NCBI GenBank assembly: GCA_964036665.1 | Contig: OZ038531.1 | Span: 13,454,168 to 13,518,167, forward strand | Reading direction: 5' to 3' | Source: Gordius sp. MW1 | Lineage: Eukaryota > Nematomorpha > Gordioida > Gordea > Gordiidae | Length of the DNA: 64,000 nt | In this document: in pieces, positions 53,367 to 64,000 of the stretch | Layout: each line of letters starts with the position of its first letter | How positions within the stretch are numbered: the first letter of the stretch is position 1 | Translations under genes and position numbers: made by a program | The notes under the pieces: generated by a model | Database searches by the model: none | Told to the model about the DNA's origin: nothing | What the model saw: only the letters and a program-made list of their open reading frames with translations

Positions 53367-55428
53367 GTTGTCTTTTGTCAAAATGATAGTTCTCGCAGCT
53401 TAATACCTCTTTTCGGAAGTCAATCGAGGATAATAGGATTCTCAAATTGGCTTACTTTTATATATTTTTTCATGCTCTTTCACATAGAATTGAAAAAAAT
53501 AAATATTTTTACCTCAAAATTTTTCACATATTTTTCTTTGAGCCGTATTCATCCGATGAAAGTTGTCGTTTTCAGACGTGGTTTCTATGATCCCAAGTAA
53601 AAATTTATCAGAATTTAAAACTATTACTTTGAAATCATGATCGCATAGATCAGTTTTCAAAAATTAAGCACTCACGTTGCGATACAACAAACTAATCGCA
53701 ACAATAAAACGTTGCCTTTTGTCAAAATGATAGTTCTCGCAGCTTAAAACCTCTTTTCGGAAGTCAATCGAGGATAATAGGATTCTCAAATTGGCTTACT
53801 TTTATATATTTTTTCATGCTCTTTCACATAGAATCGAAAAAAATAAATATTTTTGCCTAAAAATTTTTCACATATTTTTCTTTGAACCGTATTCATCCGA
53901 TGAAAGTTGTCGTTTTCAGACGTGGTTTCTAAGATCCCAAGTAAAAATTTATCAGAATCTAAAAACTATTACTTTGAAATCATGATCGCATAGAGCAGTT
54001 TTCAAAAATTAAGCACTGACGTTGCGATACAACAAACTAATCGCAACAATAAAACGTTGTCTTTTGTCAAAATGATAGTTCTCGCAGCTTAAAACCTCTT
54101 TTCGGAAGTCAATCGAGGATAATAGGATTCTCAAATTGGCTTACTTTTATATATTTTTTCATGCTCTTTCACATAGAATTGAAAAAAATAAATATTTTTA
54201 CCTCAAAATTTTTCACATATTTTTCTTTGAACCGTATTCATCCGATGAAAGTTGTCGTTTTCAGACGTGGTTTCTATGATCCCAAGTAAAAATTTATCAG
54301 AATTTAAAAACTATTACTTTGAAATCATGATCGCATAGATCAGTTTTCAAAAACTAAGCACTCACGTTGCGATACAACAAACTAATCGCAACAATAAAAC
54401 GTTGTCTTTTGTCAAAATGATAGTTGTCGCAGCTTAAAACCTCTTTTCGGAAGTCAATCGAGGATAATAGGATTCTCAAATTGGCTTACTTTTATATATT
54501 TTTTTATGCTCTTTCACATAAAATCGAAAAAAATAAATATTTTTGCCTCAAAATTTTTCAAATATTTTTCTTTGAACCGTGTTCATCCGATGAAAGTTGT
54601 CGTTTTCAGACGTGGTTTCAATGATCCCAAGTAAAAACTTATCAGAATCTAAAAACTATTACTTTGAAATTATGATCGCATAGAGCAGTTTTCAAAAATT
54701 AAGCACTCACGTTGCGATACAACAAACTAATCGCAACAATAAAACGTTGTCTTTTGTCAAAATGATAGTTCTCGCAGCTTAATACCTCTTTTCGGAAGTC
54801 AATCGAGGGTAATAGGATTCTCAAATTGGCTTACTTTTATACTTTTTTTTAATGCTCTTTCACATAGAATCGAAAAAAATAAATATTTTTGCCTCAAAAT
54901 TTTTCACATATTTTTCTTTGAACCGTATTCATCCGATGAAAGTTGTCGTTTTCAGACGTGGTTTCTAAGACCCCAAGTAAAAATTTATCAGAATCTAAAA
55001 ACTATTACTTTGAAATCATGATCGCATAGAGCAGTTTTCAAAAATTAAGCACTCACGTTGCGATACAACAAACTAATCGCAACAATAAAACATTGTCTTT
55101 TGTCAAAATGATAGTTCTCGCAGCTTAAAACCTCTTTTCGGAAGTCATTCGAGGATAATAGGATTCTCAAATTGGCTTACTTTTATATATTTTTTCATGC
55201 TCTTTCACATAGAATCGAAAAAAATAAATATTTTTACCTCAAAATTTTTCACATATTTTTCTTTGAACCGTATTCATCCGATGAAAGTTGTCGTTTTCAG
55301 ACGTGGTTTCTATGATCCCAAGTAAAAATTTATCAGAATCTAAAAACTATTACTTTGAAATCATGATCGCATAGAGCAGTTTTCAATAATTAAGCACTGA
55401 CGTTGCGATACAACAAACTAATCGCAAC

Positions 55429-55441
55429 AATAAAATAAAAC
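55429..55441. other. Probable hAT excision footprint (AATAAAATAAAAC)
   Basis: Here the monomer has AATAAAATAAAAC where other inverted monomers have AATAAAAC, a gain of 5 bp at the exact MITE target site. It equals two target duplications (16 bp) minus three junction bases, as expected after hAT excision. The left flank shares the rare TTCAATAATT and CACTGACG variants with the occupied site at about 52,152-52,172. The right flank shares GCTTAATACC, AGAATTGAA and TTGAGCCG with the sequence after the MITE. A simple TAAAA slippage duplication is the alternative. Confidence 0.65.
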
Positions 55442-58400
55442 GTTGTCTTTTGTCAAAATGATAGTTCTCGCAGCTTAATACCTCTTTTCGGAAGTCAATC
55501 GAGGATAATAGGATTCTCAAATTGGCTTACTTTTATATATTTTTTCATGCTCTTTCACATAGAATTGAAAAAAATAAATATTTTTACCTCAAAATTTTTC
55601 ACATATTTTTCTTTGAGCCGTATTCATCCGATGAAAGTTGTCGTTTTCAGACGTGGTTTCTATGATCCCAAGTAAAAATTTATCAGAATTTAAAACTATT
55701 ACTTTGAAATCATGATCGCATAGATCAGTTTTCAAAAATTAAGCACTCACGTTGCGATACAACAAACTAATCGCAACAATAAAACGTTGCCTTTTGTCAA
55801 AATGATAGTTCTCGCAGCTTAAAACCTCTTTTCGGAAGTCAATCGAGGATAATAGGATTCTCAAATTGGCTTACTTTTATATATTTTTTCATGCTCTTTC
55901 ACATAGAATCGAAAAAAATAAATATTTTTGCCTAAAAATTTTTCACATATTTTTCTTTGAACCGTATTCATCCGATGAAAGTTGTCGTTTTCAGACGTGG
56001 TTTCTAAGATCCCAAGTAAAAATTTATCAGAATCTAAAAACTATTACTTTGAAATCATGATCGCATAGAGCAGTTTTCAAAAATTAAGCACTGACGTTGC
56101 GATACAACAAACTAATCGCAACAATAAAACGTTGTCTTTTGTCAAAATGATAGTTCTCGCAGCTTAAAACCTCTTTTCGGAAGTCAATCGAGGATAATAG
56201 GATTCTCAAATTGGCTTACTTTTATATATTTTTTCATGCTCTTTCACATAGAATTGAAAAAAATAAATATTTTTACCTCAAAATTTTTCACATATTTTTC
56301 TTTGAACCGTATTCATCCGATGAAAGTTGTCGTTTTCAGACGTGGTTTCTATGATCCCAAGTAAAAATTTATCAGAATTTAAAAACTATTACTTTGAAAT
56401 CATGATCGCATAGAGCAGTTTTCAAAAATTAAGCACTCACGTTGCGATACAACAAACTAATCGCAACAATAAAACGTTGTCTTTTGTCAAAATGATAGTT
56501 CTCGCAGCTTAATACCTCTTTTCGGAAGTCAATCGAGGGTAATAGGATTCTCAAATTGGCTTACTTTTATATATTTTTTTATGCTCTTTCACATAAAATC
56601 GAAAAAAATAAATATTTTTGCCTCAAAATTTTTCAAATATTTTTCTTTGAACCGTGTTCATCCGATGAAAGTTGTCGTTTTCAGACGTGGTTTCAATGAT
56701 CCCAAGTAAAAACTTATCAGAATCTAAAAACTATTACTTTGAAATTATGATCGCATAGAGCAGTTTTCAAAAATTAAGCACTCACGTTGCGATACAACAA
56801 ACTAATCGCAACAATAAAACGTTGTCTTTTGTCAAAATGATAGTTCTCGCAGCTTAATACCTCTTTTCGGAAGTCAATCGAGGGTAATAGGATTCTCAAA
56901 TTGGCTTACTTTTATACTTTTTTTTAATGCTCTTTCACATAGAATCGAAAAAAATAAATATTTTTGCCTCAAAATTTTTCACATATTTTTCTTTGAACCG
57001 TATTCATCCGATGAAAGTTGTCGTTTTCAGACGTGGTTTCTAAGACCCCAAGTAAAAATTTATCAGAATCTAAAAACTATTACTTTGAAATCATGATCGC
57101 ATAGAGCAGTTTTCAAAAATTAAGCACTCACGTTGCGATACAACAAACTAATCGCAACAATAAAACATTGTCTTTTGTCAAAATGATAGTTCTCGCAGCT
57201 TAAAACCTCTTTTCGGAAGTCATTCGAGGATAATAGGATTCTCAAATTGGCTTACTTTTATATATTTTTTCATGCTCTTTCACATAGAATCGAAAAAAAT
57301 AAATATTTTTACCTCAAAATTTTTCACATATTTTTCTTTGAACCGTATTCATCCGATGAAAGTTGTCGTTTTCAGACGTGGTTTCTATGATCCCAAGTAA
57401 AAATTTATCAGAATCTAAAAACTATTACTTTGAAATCATGATCGCATAGAGCAGTTTTCATAAATTAAGCACTCACGTTGCGATACAACAAACTAATCGC
57501 AACAATAAAACGTTTTCTTTTGTCAAAATGATAGTTCTCGCAGCTTAAAACCTCTTTTCGGAAGTCAATCGAGGATAATAGGATTCTCAAATTGGCTTAC
57601 TTTTATATATTTTTTCATGCTCTTTCACATAAAATCGAAAAAAATAAATATTTTTGCCTCAAAATTTTTCACATATTTTTCTTTGAACCGTGTTCATCCG
57701 ATGAAAGTTGTCGTTTTCAGACGTGGTTTCAATGATCCCAAGTAAAAATTTATCAGAATCTAAAAACTATTACTTTGAAATCATGATCGCATAGAGCAGT
57801 TTTCAAAAATTAAGCACTCACGTTGCGATACAACAAACTAATCGCAACAATAAAACGTTCTCTTTTGTCAAAATGATAGTTCTCGCAGCTTAAAACCTCT
57901 TTTCGGAAGTCGATCGAGGATAATAGGATTCTCAAATTGGCTTACTTTTATATATTTTTTCATGCTCTTTCACATAGAATCGAAAAAAATAAATATTTTT
58001 GCCTCAAAATTTTTCACATATTTTTCTTTGAACCGTATTCATCCGATGAAAGTTGTCGTTTTCAGACGTGGTTTCTATGATCCCAAGTAAAAACTTATCA
58101 GAATCTAAAAACTATTACTTTGAAATCATGATCGCATAGAGCAGTTTTCAAAAATTAAGCACTAACGTTGCGATACAACAAACTAATCGCAACAATAAAA
58201 CGTTGTCTTTTGTCAAAATGATAGTTCTCGCAGCTTAAAACCTCTTTTCGGAAGTCAATCGAGGATAATATGATTCTCAAATTGGCTTACTTTTATATAT
58301 TTTTTTATGCTCTTTTACATAGAATCGAAAAAAATAAATATTTTTGCCTCAAAATATTTCACATATTTTTCATTGAACCGTATTCATCCGATGAAAGTTG

Positions 58401-59139
58401 TCGTTTTCAGACGTGGTTTCTATGATCCCAAGTAAAAACTTATCAGAATCTAAAAACTATTACTTTGAAATCATGATCGCATGGAGCAGTTTTCAAAAAT
58501 TAAGCACTCACGTTGCTATACAACAAACTAATCGCAACAATAAAACGTTGTCTTTTGTCAAAATGATAGTTCTCGCAGCTTAAAACCTCTTTTCGGAAGT
58601 CGATCGAGGATAATAGGATTCTCAAATTGGCTTACTTTTATATATTTTTTCATGCTCTTTCACATAGAATCGAAAAAAATAAATATTTTTGCCTCAAAAT
58701 TTTTCACATATTTTTCTTTGAACCGTATTCATCCGATGAAAGTTGTCGTTTTCAGACGTGGTTTCTATGATCCCAAGTAAAAACTTATCAGAATCTAAAA
58801 ACTATTACTTTGAAATCATGATCGCATAGAGCAGTTTTCAAAAATTAAGCACTAACGTTGCGATACAACAAACTAATCGCAACAATAAAACGTTGTCTTT
58901 TGTCAAAATGATAGTTCTCGCAGCTTAAAACCTCTTTTCGGAAGTCAATCGAGGATAATAGGATTCTCAAATTGGCTTACTTTTATATATTTTTTCATGC
59001 TCTTTCACATAGAATCGAAAAAAATAAATATTTTTGCCTAAAAATTTTTCACATATTTTTCTTTGAACCGTATTCATCCGATGAAAGTTGTCGTTTTCAG
59101 ACGTGGTTTCTAAGATCCCAAGTAAAAACTTATCAGAAT

Positions 59140-60900
59140 CTAAAACTATTACTTTGAAATCATGATCGCATAGAGCAGTTTTCAAAAATTAAGCACTCAC
59201 GTTGCGATACAACAAACTAATCGCAACAATAAAACGTTGTCTTTTGTCAAAATGATAGTTCTGGCAGCTTAAAACCTCTTTTCGGAAGTCAATCGAGGAT
59301 AATAGGATTCTCAAATTGGCTTACTTTTATATATTTTTTCATGCTCTTTCACATAGAATCGAAAAAAATAAATATTTTTGCCTAAAAATTTTTCACATAT
59401 TTTTCTTTGAACCGTATTCATCCGATGAAAGTTGTCGTTTTCAGACGTGGTTTCTAAGATCCCAAGTAAAAATTTATCAGAATCTAAAAACTATTACTTT
59501 GAAATCATGATCGCATAGAGCAGTTTTCAAAAATTAAGCACTGACGTTGCGATACAACAAACTAATCGCAACAATAAAACGTTGTCTTTTGTCAAAATGA
59601 TAGTTCTCGCAGCTTAATACCTCTTTTCGGAAGTCAATCGAGGATAATAGGATTCTCAAATTGGCTTACTTTTATATATTTTTTCATGCTCTTTCACATA
59701 GAATTGAAAAAAATAAATATTTTTACCTCAAAATTTTTCACATATTTTTCTTTGAGCCGTATTCATCCGATGAAAGTTGTCGTTTTCAGACGTGGTTTCT
59801 ATGATCCCAAGTAAAAATTTATCAGAATTTAAAACTATTACTTTGAAATCATGATCGCATAGATCAGTTTTCAAAAATTAAGCACTCACGTTGCGATACA
59901 ACAAACTAATCGCAACAATAAAACGTTGCCTTTTGTCAAAATGATAGTTCTCGCAGCTTAAAACCTCTTTTCGGAAGTCAATCGAGGATAATAGGATTCT
60001 CAAATTGGCTTACTTTTATATATTTTTTCATGCTCTTTCACATAGAATCGAAAAAAATAAATATTTTTGCCTAAAAATTTTTCACATATTTTTCTTTGAA
60101 CCGTATTCATCCGATGAAAGTTGTCGTTTTCAGACGTGGTTTCTAAGATCCCAAGTAAAAATTTATCAGAATCTAAAAACTATTACTTTGAAATCATGAT
60201 CGCATAGAGCAGTTTTCAAAAATTAAGCACTGACGTTGCGATACAACAAACTAATCGCAACAATAAAACGTTGTCTTTTGTCAAAATGATAGTTCTCGCA
60301 GCTTAAAACCTCTTTTCGGAAGTCAATCGAGGATAATAGGATTCTCAAATTGGCTTACTTTTATATATTTTTTCATGCTCTTTCACATAGAATTGAAAAA
60401 AATAAATATTTTTACCTCAAAATTTTTCACATATTTTTCTTTGAACCGTATTCATCCGATGAAAGTTGTCGTTTTCAGACGTGGTTTCTATGATCCCAAG
60501 TAAAAATTTATCAGAATTTAAAAACTATTACTTTGAAATCATGATCGCATAGATCAGTTTTCAAAAACTAAGCACTCACGTTGCGATACAACAAACTAAT
60601 CGCAACAATAAAACGTTGTCTTTTGTCAAAATGATAGTTGTCGCAGCTTAAAACCTCTTTTCGGAAGTCAATCGAGGATAATAGGATTCTCAAATTGGCT
60701 TACTTTTATATATTTTTTTATGCTCTTTCACATAAAATCGAAAAAAATAAATATTTTTGCCTCAAAATTTTTCACATATTTTTCTTTGAACCGTGTTCAT
60801 CCGATGAAAGTTGTCGTTTTCAGACGTGGTTTCAATGATCCCAAGTAAAAACTTATCAGAATCTAAAAACTATTACTTTGAAATTATGATCGCATAGAGC
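59140..60900 (-). repeat. Uninterrupted paralogue of the MITE insertion locus
   Basis: This segment matches the sequence on both sides of the MITE, with CAATAAAACGTTG continuous at about 59,570-59,584. Upstream equivalents lie at offset 7,375 (for example 51,941 and 59,316) and downstream equivalents at 6,214 (53,791 and 60,005). The difference is 1,161 bp, exactly 1,153 plus one 8-bp target duplication. This independently supports the element boundaries. It differs from the occupied site by CAAAAATT in place of CAATAATT just upstream. Confidence 0.85.
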
Positions 60901-63900
60901 AGTTTTCAAAAATTAAGCACTCACGTTGCGATACAACAAACTAATCGCAACAATAAAACGTTGTCTTTTGTCAAAATGATAGTTCTCGCAGCTTAATACC
61001 TCTTTTCGGAAGTCAATCGAGGGTAATAGGATTCTCAAATTGGCTTACTTTTATACTTTTTTTTAATGCTCTTTCACATAGAATCGAAAAAAATAAATAT
61101 TTTTGCCTCAAAATTTTTCACATATTTTTCTTTGAACCGTATTCATCCGATGAAAGTTGTCGTTTTCAGACGTGGTTTCTAAGACCCCAAGTAAAAATTT
61201 ATCAGAATCTAAAAACTATTACTTTGAAATCATGATCGCATAGAGCAGTTTTCAAAAATTAAGCACTCACGTTGCGATACAACAAACTAATCGCAACAAT
61301 AAAACATTGTCTTTTGTCAAAATGATAGTTCTCGCAGCTTAAAACCTCTTTTCGGAAGTCATTCGAGGATAATAGGATTCTCAAATTGGCTTACTTTTAT
61401 ATATTTTTTCATGCTCTTTCACATAGAATCGAAAAAAATAAATATTTTTACCTCAAAATTTTTCACATATTTTTCTTTGAACCGTATTCATCCGATGAAA
61501 GTTGTCGTTTTCAGACGTGGTTTCTATGATCCCAAGAAAAAATTTATCAGAATCTAAAAACTATTACTTTGAAATCATGATCGCATAGAGCAGTTTTCAT
61601 AAATTAAGCACTCACGTTGCGATACAACAAACTAATCGCAACAATAAAACGTTTTCTTTTGTCAAAATGATAGTTCTCGCAGCTTAAAACCTCTTTTCGG
61701 AAGTCAATCGAGGATAATAGGATTCTCAAATTGGCTTACTTTTATATATTTTTTCATGCTCTTTCACATAAAATCGAAAAAAATAAATATTTTTGCCTCA
61801 AAATTTTTCACATATTTTTCTTTGAACCGTGTTCATCCGATGAAAGTTGTCGTTTTCAGACGTGGTTTCAATGATCCCAAGTAAAAATTTATCAGAATCT
61901 AAAAACTATTACTTTGAAATCATGATCGCATAGAGCAGTTTTACAAAAATTAAGCACTCACGTTGCGATACAACAAACTAATCGCAACAATAAAACGTTC
62001 TCTTTTGTCAAAATGATAGTTCTCGCAGCTTAAAACCTCTTTTCGGAAGTCGATCGAGGATAATAGGATTCTCAAATTGGCTTACTTTTATATATTTTTT
62101 CATGCTCTTTCACATAGAATCGAAAAAAATAAATATTTTTGCCTCAAAATTTTTCACATATTTTTCTTTGAACCGTATTCATCCGATGAAAGTTGTCGTT
62201 TTCAGACGTGGTTTCTATGATCCCAAGTAAAAACTTATCAGAATCTAAAAACTATTACTTTGAAATCATGATCGCATAGAGCAGTTTTCAAAAATTAAGC
62301 ACTAACGTTGCGATACAACAAACTAATCGCAACAATAAAACGTTGTCTTTTGTCAAAATGATAGTTCTCGCAGCTTAAAACCTCTTTTCGGAAGTCAATC
62401 GAGGATAATATGATTCTCAAATTGGCTTACTTTTATATATTTTTTTATGCTCTTTTACATAGAATCGAAAAAAATAAATATTTTTGCCTCAAAATATTTC
62501 ACATATTTTTCATTGAACCGTATTCATCCGATGAAAGTTGTCGTTTTCAGACGTGGTTTCTATGATCCCAAGTAAAAACTTATCAGAATCTAAAAACTAT
62601 TACTTTGAAATCATGATCGCATGGAGCAGTTTTCAAAAATTAAGCACTCACGTTGCTATACAACAAACTAATCGCAACAATAAAACGTTGTCTTTTGTCA
62701 AAATGATAGTTCTCGCAGCTTAAAACCTCTTTTCGGAAGTCGATCGAGGATAATAGGATTCTCAAATTGGCTTACTTTTATATATTTTTTCATGCTCTTT
62801 CACATAGAATCGAAAAAAATAAATATTTTTGCCTCAAAATTTTTCACATATTTTTCTTTGAACCGTATTCATCCGATGAAAGTTGTAGTTTTCAGACGTG
62901 GTTTCTATGATCCCAAGTAAAAACTTATCAGAATCTAAAAACTATTACTTTGAAATCATGATCGCATGGAGCAGTTTTTAAAAATTAAGCACTCACGTTG
63001 CTATACAACAAACTAATCGCAACAATAAAACGTTGTCGTTTGTCAAAATGATAGTTCTCGCAGCTTAAAACCTCTTTTCGGAAGTCGATCGAGGATAATA
63101 GGATTCTCAAATTGGCTTACTTTTATATATTTTTTCATGCTCTTTCACATAGAATCGAAAAAAATAAATATTTTTGCCTCAAAATTTTTCACATATTTTT
63201 CTTTGAACCGTATTCATCCGATGAAAGTTGTCGTTTTCAGACGTGGTTTCTATGATCCCAAGTAAAAACTTATCAGAATCTAAAAACTATTACTTTGAAA
63301 TCATGATCGCATAGAGCAGTTTTCAAAAATTAAGCACTAACGTTGCGATACAACAAACTAATCGCAACAATAAAACGTTGTCTTTTGTCAAAATGATAGT
63401 TCTCGCAGCTTAAAACCTCTTTTCGGAAGTCAATCGAGGATAATAGGATTCTCAAATTGGCTTACTTTTATATATTTTTTTATGCTCTTTTACATAGAAT
63501 CGAAAAAATAAATATTTTTGCCTCAAAATATTTCACATATTTTTCATTGAACCGTATTCATCCGATGAAAGTTGTTGTTTTCAGACGTGGTTTCTATGAT
63601 CCCAAGTAAAAACTTATCAGAATCTAAAAACTATTACTTTGAAATCATGATCGCATGGAGCAGTTTTCAAAAATTAAGCACTCACGTTGCTATACAACAA
63701 ACTAATCGCAACAATAAAACGTTGTCTTTTGTCAAAATGATAGTTCTCGCAGCTTAAAACCTCTTTTCGGAAGTCGATCGAGGATAATAGGATCCTCAAA
63801 TTGGCTTACTTTTATATATTTTTTCATGCTCTTTCACATAGAATCGAAAAAAATAAATATTTTTGCCTCAAAATTTTTCACATATTTTTCTTTGAACCGT

Positions 63901-64000
63901 ATTCATCCGATGAAAGTTGTCGTTTTCAGGCGTGGTTTCTATGATCCCAAGTAAAAACTTATCAGAATCTAAAAACTATTACTTTGAAATCATGATCGCA

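Larger units (their letters stand above)
53359..64000 (-). repeat. Tandem satellite array, inverted arm, distal part
   Basis: The inverted satellite resumes directly after the transposon and runs to the window edge, about 31 monomers. All monomers read here are B-like. Higher-order copies are visible at offsets of about 2,075 bp (six monomers), 4,140 bp (twelve monomers) and 1,034 bp (three monomers). No gene is seen. The array is open-ended at 64,000. Confidence 0.97.
53367..64000 (-). repeat. Right-arm higher-order repeats of 6, 12 and 3 monomers
   Basis: The ATACTTTTTTTTAATGC variant at about 54,839 recurs at about 56,914 (2,075 bp) and again at about 61,054 (4,140 bp). Equivalent positions 58,398 and 62,538 are 4,140 bp apart, and 62,538 and 63,572 are 1,034 bp apart. 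The copies are mosaic: near 60,546 the twelve-monomer copy instead matches about 54,332 (TAGATCAG, CAAAAACTAAG, TAGTTGTCGC). Confidence 0.83.

Noticed and set aside
52172-53381. Short open frames rich in Ser/Arg/Leu/Val or Glu/Asp/Arg at the MITE ends
   Set aside because: They are translations of the TCTCG/CGAGA pentamer repeats, not transposase fragments.
49530-63757. Recurring 60-66-codon (and one 84-codon) open frames on the plus strand of the inverted arm
   Set aside because: These are frames through the reverse-complemented monomer, present or absent according to single-base variants. They have no gene-like context.

Overview
The window is almost entirely one eukaryotic satellite DNA. 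An AT-rich monomer of about 344-345 bp is repeated tandemly roughly 180 times (an estimate from length divided by period). I see no protein-coding, rRNA or tRNA gene that I can support. The organism cannot be named from the sequence. A long AT-rich satellite carrying a hAT-type DNA transposon remnant fits an animal, plausibly an insect or other arthropod, and suggests pericentromeric or similar heterochromatin.

Layout. Positions 1 to about 49,343 are about 143 monomers in one orientation. At about 49,335-49,343 the orientation flips across a near-perfect 40-bp palindrome with a 9-bp spacer. From 49,344 to the right edge the same satellite runs on the opposite strand. The inverted part is split once, at 52,206-53,358, by a 1,153-bp non-autonomous hAT-like element (MITE). 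It has a perfect 8-bp target duplication (AATAAAAC), TAGTG...CACTA ends and dense subterminal TCTCG repeats.

The satellite has two main monomer types. Type A carries CTTTTTATCATCG followed by GCATACGGTTGAAAG. Type B carries CTTGGGATCATAG followed by GAATACGGTTCAAAG. The left array mixes A, B and B/A hybrids. In the inverted right array every monomer I read is B-like. Local higher-order repeats overlie the monomer period: offsets of 6-7 monomers (1-11 kb), 15/14/13 monomers (8-24 kb), 5 and 8 monomers (24-28 kb), 5, 14 and 3 monomers (28-49 kb), and 6, 12 and 3 monomers (53-64 kb).

The most informative part is the MITE and its paralogous sites. The 59 kb segment is an uninterrupted copy of the MITE locus: the flanking offsets differ by exactly 1,161 bp, which is element plus one target duplication. 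A third copy at 55,429-55,441 has the local variants of the MITE-bearing site but holds AATAAAATAAAAC in place of AATAAAAC. This looks like a hAT excision footprint. The window therefore appears to preserve an empty site, an occupied site and an excised site, related to one another by satellite duplication.

Short open frames inside the monomers (60-93 codons) recur only because the DNA recurs, and I do not call them genes.
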